Below, piece by piece: positions 55,411-63,632 of a DNA stretch of 64,000 bases. The translations under genes were made by a program, and so were the position numbers. Below the pieces are notes generated by a model, which worked only from the letters and a program-made list of their open reading frames with translations, was not told the DNA's origin and did no database searches. Every line of letters starts with the position of its first letter. Positions within the stretch are counted from its first letter, which is position 1. Origin of the DNA: Zhihengliuella sp. ISTPL4 (GTDB lineage: Bacteria > Actinomycetota > Actinomycetes > Actinomycetales > Microbacteriaceae); assembly GCF_002848265.1 (NCBI RefSeq), contig NZ_CP025422.1:496001-560000 (forward strand), in the 5' to 3' direction.

Positions 55411-57488
55411 TCAACTTCGAACTCATGAATTCCGACCCGCCGAGTGTGTTGCCGTCGCGAACAGATCCCATCTATGACAAAGACAAGGCGCCGTCCAAGC
55501 GTGACAAAATCCCTGAGTTCGGGGCTGCAGTGTGGCCGATTCGGTTCTTCAGTGACAATCCGTCATCGCACGATCTACGAATCAAATGGAACGGATTTCC
55601 CGCAGAATATCGGGAACATTTTCGGCTCGCAACTTGGGCGCTATTCAATCTTCCGATGCCAGCGGAGATTCTTGCGCAGCTCGGAACACGTGTTGTCAGC
55701 AGACTCAGTGCGGGGCGCATCTATCACTCGGCCGTTGATTGGCGGACGCTGGCGAAGTGGATGCGCGCCAACGGAATCGAACACGTCAGGGACCTCGATG
55801 AAGTTGCCTTGACGTCCTACGCAACATACCTTCGAGAAACGCGGCGCCTCGACAGGGGAACCATGGGGAATCACTTCATGGCTATCAACCGGCTCTGGAT
55901 TATCGGTCTTCAAATCCCTGCTCTCGAATTGCGAGAAGCGCCGCCTTGGTTGACCGGCTCAAGCGATGATCTTCTGCCGGAGTCTCGAGGCGAAGCAGGT
56001 GAGAACATTACGGACCCCATCTCGACTCCGACAATCTCCGCGCTTCTGGACGCCGCACTGGCGTTCGTGAACATGGCGGGTCCAATCGTCGATGCAGTCG
56101 TATTGCAGGAGGACATCAAAAAGCATGCTAGTTTACTCCCCGAGCGTGGCGAGTACGGCGCTAACAAGAGGCTCGCCCAGTATGTCGCGGAACTGCGGGA
56201 GTCGGGTTCGCCGATTCCTCTAAAGGAGCATCGGGGACGGCGCATCATCGATGCTCCGTATCTGGCCCTGCAGTCGGGACTGTCTGTAGGCGTCGTGCAA
56301 AATTGGGCGTTAACCAAGTCTGCGCGTGAACTGGCTAGAGCGGCTGGCGAGGTCGTCCACGTCGACCTCGGCGATGGCAAACTCGCCCCGCTGAAAGTAC
56401 CCTTGTCCAGGGTCGTGACCTATCGTCGCCTTCTCGAAACTGCTTGCTTCATCACGATTGCGTACCTCACGGGCATGCGGCCGGGCGAGGTGCTCGCGCT
56501 TGAATCTGGTGTCTTGCATCCTTCCCAGCGAGGTGGATGGATGCTGATTAGGTCGAGAGCCTTCAAACCAGTCCGCGACGATGATGGTAACCATGACAGC
56601 CGAGGGCGCACACGAGCTGCGCCCTGGGTCGCAATCACTCCCGTGGTGCAGGCGATACGCATACTCGAGCGACTAAGTCCACTGAGTGGGCTGCTGTTCC
56701 CATCGAAGCATCATGTCAAGAATGCGGGGCGCTCGACGAGCCCCAACACAATATCCAGAGGCATTCAATTCTTCATCAAGTACGTCAACGCGAGTGGCAA
56801 CCGGCGAATTCCAGACGATCCCCTTGGTCCCGTCAATCCGCTTCGCCTCCGCCGCACGCTAGCGTGGCACATTGCAAATCAACCCGGCGGGCTCGTCGCC
56901 CTTGCCGTGCAGTATGGACACCTGCGTACCGCTATCTCCGAAGGCTACGCCAGTCGCGTGCGCAACGGTATACACGATTTGATAGACTTCGAAACCGCGC
57001 GGTCCATAGCACTACGCCTCAGCGAGATGTCAGAGGCGGCTGATGCTGGTGAAGAGATTTCCGGTCCAGCAGCCTTCAGGCTTGCAACGGCATTGCGCGA
57101 ACGAAACGCTGGATTTCCAGGCCTGGTGACCAGTCAGCGCCAAGCAAGTCTGTTGTTGAGTAATCCGGACCTGACGATTTTTGACAGTGACGACGCTCTA
57201 TTCGTGTGTGCTTTCGACCGTGACACCGCACGATGCTTGAGTGACACTGAGGAAGCATTTGCTCCGCGCATAGATCTGTGTCATCCGAATTGTACAAATA
57301 TTGCTCGTATGGATCGGCATGCAACACGACTGCGCTTGTCCGCAACACGTCTCCGCGGTGATGCGGAAGTGCTACCAGCGCCAGCGGCAGAACGACTTCG
57401 GATTCGCGCGAGCGAACTAGATCAAGTAGCACAAATGCACGATGAACAGCGTCGCGCGATTGGAGAATACGATGACTCCGCCGGATGA
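55407..57488 (+). CDS. Tyrosine recombinase, third of a trio
   Basis: 693 residues. Catalytic residues are visible as AYLTGMRPGEV (about R358), LRLRRTLAWH (about R483), QYGHLRTA (about H505) and SEGYASR (about Y514). The N-terminal segment has a core-binding region (TLAKWMRANGIEHVRDL). The C-terminal ~170 residues contain FVCAFDRDTARCL and DLCHPNCTNIAR, a probable zinc-binding set, then a helical tail. It overlaps the second recombinase by four bases and the next small gene by 17. Confidence 0.85.
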   Translation: MINFELMNSDPPSVLPSRTDPIYDKDKAPSKRDKIPEFGAAVWPIRFFSDNPSSHDLRIKWNGFPAEYREHFRLATWALFNLPMPAEILAQLGTRVVSRLSAGRIYHSAVDWRTLAKWMRANGIEHVRDLDEVALTSYATYLRETRRLDRGTMGNHFMAINRLWIIGLQIPALELREAPPWLTGSSDDLLPESRGEAGENITDPISTPTISALLDAALAFVNMAGPIVDAVVLQEDIKKHASLLPERGEYGANKRLAQYVAELRESGSPIPLKEHRGRRIIDAPYLALQSGLSVGVVQNWALTKSARELARAAGEVVHVDLGDGKLAPLKVPLSRVVTYRRLLETACFITIAYLTGMRPGEVLALESGVLHPSQRGGWMLIRSRAFKPVRDDDGNHDSRGRTRAAPWVAITPVVQAIRILERLSPLSGLLFPSKHHVKNAGRSTSPNTISRGIQFFIKYVNASGNRRIPDDPLGPVNPLRLRRTLAWHIANQPGGLVALAVQYGHLRTAISEGYASRVRNGIHDLIDFETARSIALRLSEMSEAADAGEEISGPAAFRLATALRERNAGFPGLVTSQRQASLLLSNPDLTIFDSDDALFVCAFDRDTARCLSDTEEAFAPRIDLCHPNCTNIARMDRHATRLRLSATRLRGDAEVLPAPAAERLRIRASELDQVAQMHDEQRRAIGEYDDSAG

Positions 57489-57885
57489 GCGTCGGATGAT
57501 TCGCGACGCGATGGACCGTCTGCTGACAGGGAATGTTCTCCGCTCCACTGGCGCACTAACAATCGTGAGCCTCGCCCAGGAAGCTGGAGTCAAGCGCCAT
57601 TTGCTGACGCACCGCCATACAGATCTGAAGGATGAGTTCTACGCCAAGGTTCGGGCGCAGGGCAAGGTGCCGCAAAGTGAAGTCGCACTACGAGACCGCG
57701 TCAAGGCGCACGATGAGTCGCTCGAAGAGCTGCGAACTACAGTAAGGCAACTTCGGTCCGAGAACGAAGCGTTGCGAAGGATGAATAATGTGTTGGCTAT
57801 CGAGAAGGCTGGAGCTGAGGAGGCGCTCAAAGAGGTCCTAGGTGGAGGCGTGACTTCGATTTTCCGAAAAGGCGGCGGGCGGTAA
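57472..57885 (+). CDS. Small coiled-coil accessory protein of the recombinase cluster (TnpC/DUF6262-like)
   Basis: 137 residues: an N-terminal helical, helix-turn-helix-like part (TIVSLAQEAGVKRHLLTHRH, about 31-50) and a coiled coil (about 70-120). This matches the small fourth protein that accompanies Tn554-type recombinases, which helps DNA binding or orientation during transposition. Start ATG 57472 has GGAG eight bases before it. It ends the recombinase operon. Confidence 0.75.
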   Translation: MTPPDERRMIRDAMDRLLTGNVLRSTGALTIVSLAQEAGVKRHLLTHRHTDLKDEFYAKVRAQGKVPQSEVALRDRVKAHDESLEELRTTVRQLRSENEALRRMNNVLAIEKAGAEEALKEVLGGGVTSIFRKGGGR

Positions 57886-58026
57886 GTCGAGAGTCCGTGC
57901 GTCAACCTAGGACGGGGCCCAGAACACGTGTCGGCTGACGACACACCGAGAACCTGAGCCGTTCGTGTAGCGCACACAGATTCGAGAACCATCGGGCATT
58001 CGATTACTTGCCTTGTATGAAAGTTG

Positions 58027-58263
58027 ATGGCCACATCCTACGGCGGGCGAACGTTGCACTCCGGCCTGAAGTGCTACGGCATGGGCACGCTTCGGCTGAA
58101 AGACACCTGCGGCATTCCGCGTTTCGGGAACCACGCAGGCGGCGTGACGCTCAACGGGAAGTTCGACAGCCAGTGGAACGAGCGCTGGTCCACCCCGTCG
58201 TGCTTCGGGAGGGCGTCAAGCGTGGTCACGGCAGTGCCGGTCGAGTCGAGGACGGTCAGCTGA
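58027..58263 (+). CDS. Possible small protein or gene remnant
   Basis: 78 codons (starting MATSYGGRTLHSG, later CGIPRFGNHAGGV and DSQWNERWS) with high third-position GC and more purines in first position than the antisense reading. The antisense frame is also long and shares the same wobble position, so strand choice is uncertain. No clear ribosome site. Two stops interrupt a possible continuation to 58458 in the same frame (reading [15 protein letters not shown]), which would fit a decayed gene. Confidence 0.3.
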   Translation: MATSYGGRTLHSGLKCYGMGTLRLKDTCGIPRFGNHAGGVTLNGKFDSQWNERWSTPSCFGRASSVVTAVPVESRTVS

Positions 58264-58478
58264 GGGAAGACCTGCTGGGCGATGTAGGAGGACTGGCCCA
58301 TCATGCCCGTCGACTATGCCGGCTTCTGGCTCAAGCCGTACGGCTTTCTTGATGCGAACCCGGCCATTGATATCCCGGAGTCCAGTCAGGCGCACGGCCA
58401 CTCGAATGAGGCAGCCGACGGCGGCTGCGGCCAGGGAGCGAACTGCATCTGCGGTTGACGCGAGACGGGCACCGAACC

Positions 58479-58646
58479 TCAGCCGAAGTACTCTTTGCGG
58501 TTGGCGGAGCGAGCGTGACGCTTCCACCCATTCACCGCCGAGCTCTGTGAAGCCCCGGAACCCGTCCGACCGCACTCGCACGTCCAGACGACGCGTGGGC
58601 GTCCTTGGCGATCCTCCCCGCCGCCCACGTCGATGATCTGATGCAT
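58479..58646 (-). CDS. Possible small Cys-containing protein
   Basis: 55 codons reading MHQIIDVGGGEDRQ, then VVWTCECGRTGSG and VNGWKRHARSANRKEYFG. The C-x-C-G motif and charged tail resemble small phage or element proteins. The ribosome site is weak (GGAG about 14 bases upstream). Too short to call firmly. Confidence 0.28.
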   Translation of the reverse strand: MHQIIDVGGGEDRQGRPRVVWTCECGRTGSGASQSSAVNGWKRHARSANRKEYFG

Positions 58647-58759
58647 GACTACAGCATGCTCCGGGATTCGGACATCGCCGGCATCGCACAGTAGCGGTCA
58701 CCTCCTCGAGGGTGGGCCACTAGGCCAGGGACCGCGACATCCCCGGCCTAGTGGTGTGG

Positions 58760-58912
58760 TCACGAGGAGGTCGTGACCCACGGGGCGACGGCCACCGACA
58801 CAGCGGCAACCAACAGCGCGACATCGACGGTCACGACGACCGTCACGATGCTCCGTTTCCTGCCCCGGCGTGTCGGTCGCTGGCCACGACCCTGTCTGCG
58901 TTCTACACTCAT
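58760..58912 (-). CDS. Possible small single-helix membrane protein
   Basis: 50 codons: a very basic start (MSVERRQGRGQRPTRRGRKR) and one hydrophobic segment (SIVTVVVTVDVALLVAAVSV) near the end. This topology is plausible for a small membrane protein; the frame opens further upstream but without a good start. It is unsupported by neighbours. Confidence 0.3.
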   Translation of the reverse strand: MSVERRQGRGQRPTRRGRKRSIVTVVVTVDVALLVAAVSVAVAPWVTTSS

Positions 58913-59130
58913 CTCGTCACAACCTTCCTCATTCCGATGGAGACGAAGACACTGGCCCGCTTCCATGCGACGGAAGCGGGTCTCTCCGTTAAGAGAGAAG
59001 GTACGGGCAGAAGTCCACATTGCGGACCCTCGACACGCCCTCCTTTCGTTACAACAATGAAGACTGAATCACCGCCTGAGCTTCGGAATCTTCGGCGCGC
59101 CTGCTCCGTTCCCGGGTTTGAGGAGATATA

Positions 59131-59147
59131 GGGGTTTCGCCCCTTTT
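59131..59147. terminator. Small hairpin with T-run downstream of the SIR2 gene
   Basis: GGGGTTTCGCCCC followed by TTTT on the plus strand; on the minus strand the same stem is followed by TATAT. It lies about 170 bases beyond the stop of the SIR2 gene and could end its transcript. Confidence 0.4.
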
Positions 59148-59315
59148 CGCTTCCCTTCAGGGATTTTCCGACCGAACTGAAGTGAGCGCTGGTCACCTTG
59201 AATTGCCCATGACGCCTTGGTTTCGACGGCGGTGCCTGTCGCGCGAAGTAGCCGATCTCGGGTCGTGCCGCGCACCTGTGGTTCTTCGATAACCGCCCCG
59301 CGGGGTCAGACGAAT

Positions 59316-60983
59316 TCAGCCTTCGCGTCGTGCCTGCCTCGCACTGCGTCTTTCCCTGCGACGACCTCGCCCAGCCGAAGCCTTCGCGTTCCAGCGGGCG
59401 GCCGTGGGCTGCTTGTTCATCAGGTAGTCGTAGAAGAACACGCCTTTGATCCACTTCGTTGAAGCGTCAATGGTGCCTCCCGAGAAGAGGTTCTGATGAT
59501 CCAGGAGATATGTCTGGAGCTTCGAAGAGTCCACCGTCGCGGGGTCAAGGAACGGGATAGCGAGTAGTGCGTCTCCCGGGGACAGATGGTCCACCAGGCA
59601 GTCGAAGTCTGAATGCTCTGCGAGTAGGCGATGAGCGCGCTCCCCGAAGTAGCCGTTGGGGCGCAGCGTTTGGAGCCCGAGCCGAAGGCGGGCGCGGATG
59701 CCGGGTGCGACGTCCGCGTCTGAGACCAGGTCGCCATTCTCGTCGAGAAGGTTCGCCCCTCGGAGCCACTGGTGAATGGGCGTGTGGGTGCGCTGATGCG
59801 CCAGAGAGGGGAGCACATCCGTCACGATCTGCGGATAGTTTTCGAGCTCGATCTTCGGCTCGAGGACGTCGAGCATCAGGTCGCGACGAGTGAGGCCCGT
59901 CACGCCCTTGTCTTGGAGTCGCTTCGAAACACCGACCCCGATGACGACATCCACCTGGTCGAGGTTCGTGTCGGATTCAAGGTCGGACACGACGACGGTC
60001 TTGGAGGGTTCGCTTGTTCGCGCGAGTTCGTAGACCTCGTGTTTCAAGTGCCGCAGGATCTTCGCGGGAAAGCGTCGATGAAGCTGGCCCAAGACGCGGA
60101 ACGTCGAAAGAAAGTCAGGGGCGGTGATGAGGCGGATGGGGATGCTCGTTTCGTCCAGCGCGAATGTGGACGGTGCGACCGTCGGCTCGGTCGCATCTGG
60201 GTCCCAGTTGAGGAAGATCAGTCGATTCTCAAGCTGATGAATGTTGTCGTTCGTGAGCACGGAGGCGATGCTCGTGATGATGGAGCGAACGTTCGGATCG
60301 CTAAGGGAGTATCCGACGAAGATGACCGGGTGTTCGACGAAGATGGTGAGCAGCTTCGCAGCGAGGTAGGGGTTTCGGGGGCGGAAACGCTCGAAGTCGG
60401 CGGACGTGATGACGAGTGATTCTGGTTGAGCGGCGCTCCCATGGATCTTGTAGATCTCAGCTACGCCCTTGGGGTCTTTGAAGAGAAGTTCGTCCTGTCC
60501 GACGTACGGTACGAAGTCGGGGAAGACGTACTCCAAGATCTCGTCGAAGTTGGTTGTGATGATGCCTTCGATGGTCGCTACACGGAGCGCCTCTAGCTCG
60601 TCGTTGAGTGGTCCGACGTCCGGCAGTCGCGAAGCGATGTCCTTGAGCGACTTGGCGACCTCGTACTTGAACGGAGACTCGCGTCCGGCGGGTGACGGGA
60701 ACGCCGCACGGCTGGCCGCGAATTCTGGCTCGGTCCACCAACGCTCCCGGAGGTCTTCGGCAATGAGAGTTGCAGTCTGCAACGGATCACCGTTCGCGCT
60801 GGAGGAGTAGTACGCGTACGGCTTGCCCGCCAGCCCAGCCATCCGCTCAAGGAGCTGAGCCCAGTTGTCCGACTCGGCGTAGCGGAGGGAGAAGCCGCTG
60901 CCGACGAAGAGGAAGGGTGCACTGGTGAACTGATTGAGGTGGTCGAGTAAACCTGTTCCGAAGGCATCGGTGGAGTCGGTCAT
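59316..60983 (-). CDS. SIR2-family NAD-binding protein, likely defence NADase
   Basis: 555 residues. N-terminal SIR2 fold: cofactor loop FVGSGFS (about 27-32), catalytic asparagine in ITTNFDEIL (N145), histidine in KIHGS (H181), and VGYSLSDPNV (about 223-232). Stand-alone SIR2 proteins in bacteria usually destroy NAD after phage detection (for example the DSR, Thoeris and SIR2-HerA systems). The remaining 320 residues are not recognised; the last 20 are very basic. It has no deacetylase-type zinc cysteines in the core. AAGGA seven bases upstream supports the start. It is divergent, across 120 bases, from the PD-(D/E)XK protein gene, in an integrated element, which suggests a defence role. Confidence 0.85.
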   Translation of the reverse strand: MTDSTDAFGTGLLDHLNQFTSAPFLFVGSGFSLRYAESDNWAQLLERMAGLAGKPYAYYSSSANGDPLQTATLIAEDLRERWWTEPEFAASRAAFPSPAGRESPFKYEVAKSLKDIASRLPDVGPLNDELEALRVATIEGIITTNFDEILEYVFPDFVPYVGQDELLFKDPKGVAEIYKIHGSAAQPESLVITSADFERFRPRNPYLAAKLLTIFVEHPVIFVGYSLSDPNVRSIITSIASVLTNDNIHQLENRLIFLNWDPDATEPTVAPSTFALDETSIPIRLITAPDFLSTFRVLGQLHRRFPAKILRHLKHEVYELARTSEPSKTVVVSDLESDTNLDQVDVVIGVGVSKRLQDKGVTGLTRRDLMLDVLEPKIELENYPQIVTDVLPSLAHQRTHTPIHQWLRGANLLDENGDLVSDADVAPGIRARLRLGLQTLRPNGYFGERAHRLLAEHSDFDCLVDHLSPGDALLAIPFLDPATVDSSKLQTYLLDHQNLFSGGTIDASTKWIKGVFFYDYLMNKQPTAARWNAKASAGRGRRRERRSARQARREG

Positions 60984-61103
60984 CGGCGGATCCTTCCCGT
61001 GTCTAGTGACAGCGTATTGGGCGCAAGGGGAGTGCGCTGTCTTTAGCGCGAACTCCGCCGACCGTAGCTACTTCCGTGCCTGTCCCGCTAGCGCATCGAT
61101 TGG
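60984..61103. promoter_or_regulatory. Divergent promoter region between SIR2 and nuclease-like genes
   Basis: 120 bases between two outward-facing starts. It contains GCGCTGTCTTTAGCGC (61032-61047), a small inverted repeat that could be an operator, and no clear sigma-70 pair. Shared control of both genes is possible. Confidence 0.4.
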
Positions 61104-62537
61104 GTGCGGTTGAATGAACTCGTGAACATCCCCATCCACATCGGAACTTCGTCACCACAAGAATGGGACGCCTACGAGTCGCAGGTGCCGAAGACGCCGC
61201 TTGCAAGTTTGGCGAGACACAGCAATCCGCGTCGCCGACCATCGGTTGCCTCCAGCGCAACCCCGTGGGAAGAGCTAGGGTTTGTCCCGCACTGGGAGGG
61301 AGATGACGCTTCTGAGTGTGTCGTTGCATTCGAACCCCGCATGTTCGCGGACTACAACATCAATCAGCTAGAACGCTTCGTCGAGGGCTCTCGACAGCGA
61401 GGTGAAGTTGCGCTCGTGGTCAGTTCGATGCGTGGTGACGACGACTCCGATGACGACGGCATTCTCAATGTCTTCGGTGCGGGCGGTTCTGAGTACATCG
61501 TCGAGTGGGATACGCAGATCAGCTCTCGACCGCTCGGCTCCAAGAGCCGCATCAGACCAGCTGACATGCTGACTGGGGCAGATAAGGACCTCGCACTCCG
61601 ACTCGTCGACGAGTCACTCGCCTGGCACGCCCTCGAACTGCACGGTCACGATGAGCACACGCCCTTCGGGGTCAAGAAGCATCCCGCGGTCGGTGTTCTC
61701 GAGCCGATCCTCGTCACCGCATTAGGGGAGCCGGTAGTAGCCGCATGGGTTGCGCCCGACCGTGTCGAGCGTCGCTACATCGTTCCGGCCGATATCGACT
61801 GGAAGGTGATTGCCGAGTGGGTACGCGATAAGGCGCTACCCGAGATGAACATTGATGCGGTTCGAAGATTCCGGCCTGAGCAGGCGGTCCCTGACGCACT
61901 GCGAACCGCACGCGAGCTTCGGGTCGCCGCGAGTATCGCTGACCTGGACGCCGAGTACGCTGCCGCGCGGGAGAAGCTCGACGCCGAGCAGGCTGAAGCG
62001 GTGGCGGAAGCATCGGAGGTTCGCGAGCAGCTGCTGTACAGTCAGGGCGCCGATCTCGAGAAGGGTGTTGCTCGCGTGCTACGCGATGCCGGAGTGATGG
62101 TCTCGGAACTCGATAAGATCATCGGCACGCAATCCGCCGACCTGCTCTTGGTTTGGCAGGGCCGTCGTCGCTTGGTGGAAGTGAAGTCGGCCGCTGGAGC
62201 CGCTGGGGAGAACTTTTATAGCCAACTGCGGAAGCACCTTGACGCATGGGCCGCAGCTGGGCGCGAGTCCGTAGAAGGCGGCGCCCTCGTCGTCAGCCAC
62301 AGCCTGAAGGTGCCGCCCATGCGGCGAGATCGAAAGGTGTACACCCGACCGGAGTTCGTCCGGTCTCTAGAGCACCCCGTTGTTTCTGCGCTGGTCCTTT
62401 TCGATGCATGGCGTGAAGGTGACTGGGACGGGGTCCGGGAGATGTTCTTCCCTGCGACCTCGACTTCGGTTGCGCAGAGCGAGACGGAGCGGAAGCGTCG
62501 AGGGTGGCGGTGGCATCGTTCGGATTCCGGCGCCTGA
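61104..62537 (+). CDS. Protein with C-terminal PD-(D/E)XK nuclease-like domain
   Basis: 477 residues in three parts: an unrecognised N-terminal region of about 270 residues, a coiled coil (about 275-312), and a C-terminal domain with the PD-(D/E)XK pattern: E319 in GADLEKGV, D346 in TQSADLLLV, and E359-V-K361 in RRLVEVKSA. This fold is used by restriction and repair nucleases. No membrane segment. The start is uncertain: GTG 61104 gives the longest reading, GTG 61122 is an alternative, and neither has a strong ribosome site. It faces away from the SIR2 gene; a two-gene defence module is the simplest reading but unproved. Confidence 0.75.
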   Translation: MRLNELVNIPIHIGTSSPQEWDAYESQVPKTPLASLARHSNPRRRPSVASSATPWEELGFVPHWEGDDASECVVAFEPRMFADYNINQLERFVEGSRQRGEVALVVSSMRGDDDSDDDGILNVFGAGGSEYIVEWDTQISSRPLGSKSRIRPADMLTGADKDLALRLVDESLAWHALELHGHDEHTPFGVKKHPAVGVLEPILVTALGEPVVAAWVAPDRVERRYIVPADIDWKVIAEWVRDKALPEMNIDAVRRFRPEQAVPDALRTARELRVAASIADLDAEYAAAREKLDAEQAEAVAEASEVREQLLYSQGADLEKGVARVLRDAGVMVSELDKIIGTQSADLLLVWQGRRRLVEVKSAAGAAGENFYSQLRKHLDAWAAAGRESVEGGALVVSHSLKVPPMRRDRKVYTRPEFVRSLEHPVVSALVLFDAWREGDWDGVREMFFPATSTSVAQSETERKRRGWRWHRSDSGA

Positions 62538-62870
62538 GCACACCTAGCGGAGATTAGGGCATACGAGCCTCGGCCGGACGTCCAAGTTGGCTATGCCTTA
62601 GGCGCCATGGATCGTCGTACACGAAATCATATACGATCCGATCTTCATCCCGCAATGACTGTTTTCGCAGGCATCGCTTGCAAGCCCAGGTTGCGTCCAG
62701 AGGCGCGTGATCCAGTCACGATTGGCTGTCGGTCCGCGAATCTAGCGTTCTCACGCTCCGGGACGCGGTGGTCGTGCCGTCAAGAAATACACGGAACATC
62801 GGCACGGCACGGCTGACGTGAGCCGCGCGAGGGAAGGTGGGCTTCGTGGGGTGTCCGCTATCGTGACCGC
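62538..62870. other. Intergenic region between nuclease-like and GIY-YIG genes
   Basis: 333 bases with no convincing gene. CGTGCCG and its complement (near 62774-62780 and 62801-62810) could form a hairpin; ATCATATACGATCC near 62627 is AT-richer and could hold promoter elements. Nothing firmer can be said. Confidence 0.5.
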
Positions 62871-63632
62871 ATGGGCTTCGTCTATGTCCTCCTCAACTGC
62901 GACTCCAGTCACCAGGTGAAGATCGGCATGACGCGTGGCGCCCCAGAAAAGCGGGCAAAGCAACTTCGTTCGACCGGCGTCGCTCGCCCGTTCGTTGTGC
63001 TCTGGGCTCAACGCGCCGAGGACCCCGAGGAGCTCGAGCGGGCAGCGCACGACGAGCTCGCCGCATTTCGCGTGGACCCGAAGAGGGAGTTCTTCCGGAT
63101 CACCCCCCAGCACGCAATCGAAACACTCATGCGCTTAGCTGCTGACGCTGGTATTCCGGTCATGCACTCCGCCACGGACCGCGACATCACTGAAGAGCTA
63201 CGCCGGCAGTGGGGTCAGCTCATCGATCCAGCGCTCGTTTATGTCCATCTCACCCATTCGCCAAGCGGGACCGTGCTGACCGAGCGCCGCGGTGTGGGGG
63301 CCAATCAGACGATTATCAAGAGGGACCTGGGCATCATCATCTCGGACGACGATACTCCGGTGTTCAGCAATGCTCTCACGGTGGACGAAGCGGTCACGCT
63401 GTTCAGTGAGCTGGGTCTCGCTACATTGATGGCGACCACCAGCCTGATTGCCGACGAGGTCATTCAGGTTGTCGGCGCCGCGCAGACAGCTGGCGCTGAC
63501 GTTGCGGAGATCGAGCAACTGATCACCGGCATGTTGGCATCCGGTCAGGAGCTCGCAGAGATGCTTGCCGCGATTGCATCGGCATACAGACAGGCCGAAG
63601 AACGTGAGCACCGCGATAGCCTCGACGGATGA
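62871..63632 (+). CDS. GIY-YIG nuclease-like protein (T5orf172/MUG113 type) with unknown C-terminal part
   Basis: 253 residues. The N-terminal ~95 residues match the MUG113/T5orf172 variant of the GIY-YIG fold: GFVYVLLN, QVKIGMTRGAPEKRAKQLRST, then AHDELAAFRVDPKREFFRI. In this branch the first motif is GxVYVL and the second KIGxT, followed by an arginine and a late glutamate. The C-terminal 150 residues are unrecognised and contain a helical segment (about 180-240). ATG 62871 has no clear ribosome site. The stop overlaps the next gene as ATGA, so the two are coupled. Confidence 0.78.
   Translation: MGFVYVLLNCDSSHQVKIGMTRGAPEKRAKQLRSTGVARPFVVLWAQRAEDPEELERAAHDELAAFRVDPKREFFRITPQHAIETLMRLAADAGIPVMHSATDRDITEELRRQWGQLIDPALVYVHLTHSPSGTVLTERRGVGANQTIIKRDLGIIISDDDTPVFSNALTVDEAVTLFSELGLATLMATTSLIADEVIQVVGAAQTAGADVAEIEQLITGMLASGQELAEMLAAIASAYRQAEEREHRDSLDG

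Larger units (their letters stand above)
57886..59315. other. Gene-poor stretch inside the element
   Basis: About 1.4 kb between the recombinase cluster and the SIR2 gene lacks any long convincing gene. Several short open frames on both strands are listed separately at low confidence; overlapping candidates and interrupting stops suggest decayed genes or regulatory DNA. A small hairpin with T-run is at 59131-59147. No tRNA, CRISPR array or comEC remnant is seen here. Confidence 0.6.

Noticed and set aside
57900-57915. AACCTAG shared by the left end (about 52148) and the region after the small recombinase gene as possible element ends
   Set aside because: Seven bases match easily by chance, and comEC does not resume after 57915, so this cannot be the right end of the insertion.
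58074-58304. 76-codon minus-strand frame reading [13 protein letters not shown]
   Set aside because: It shares its wobble positions with the plus-strand frame at 58027, which has the stronger first-position purine bias; several stops cut the frame on both sides.
59316-60983. Protein deacetylase (sirtuin) function for the SIR2 gene
   Set aside because: The zinc-binding cysteines of deacetylase sirtuins are not seen, and size and context fit the defence-type SIR2 group.
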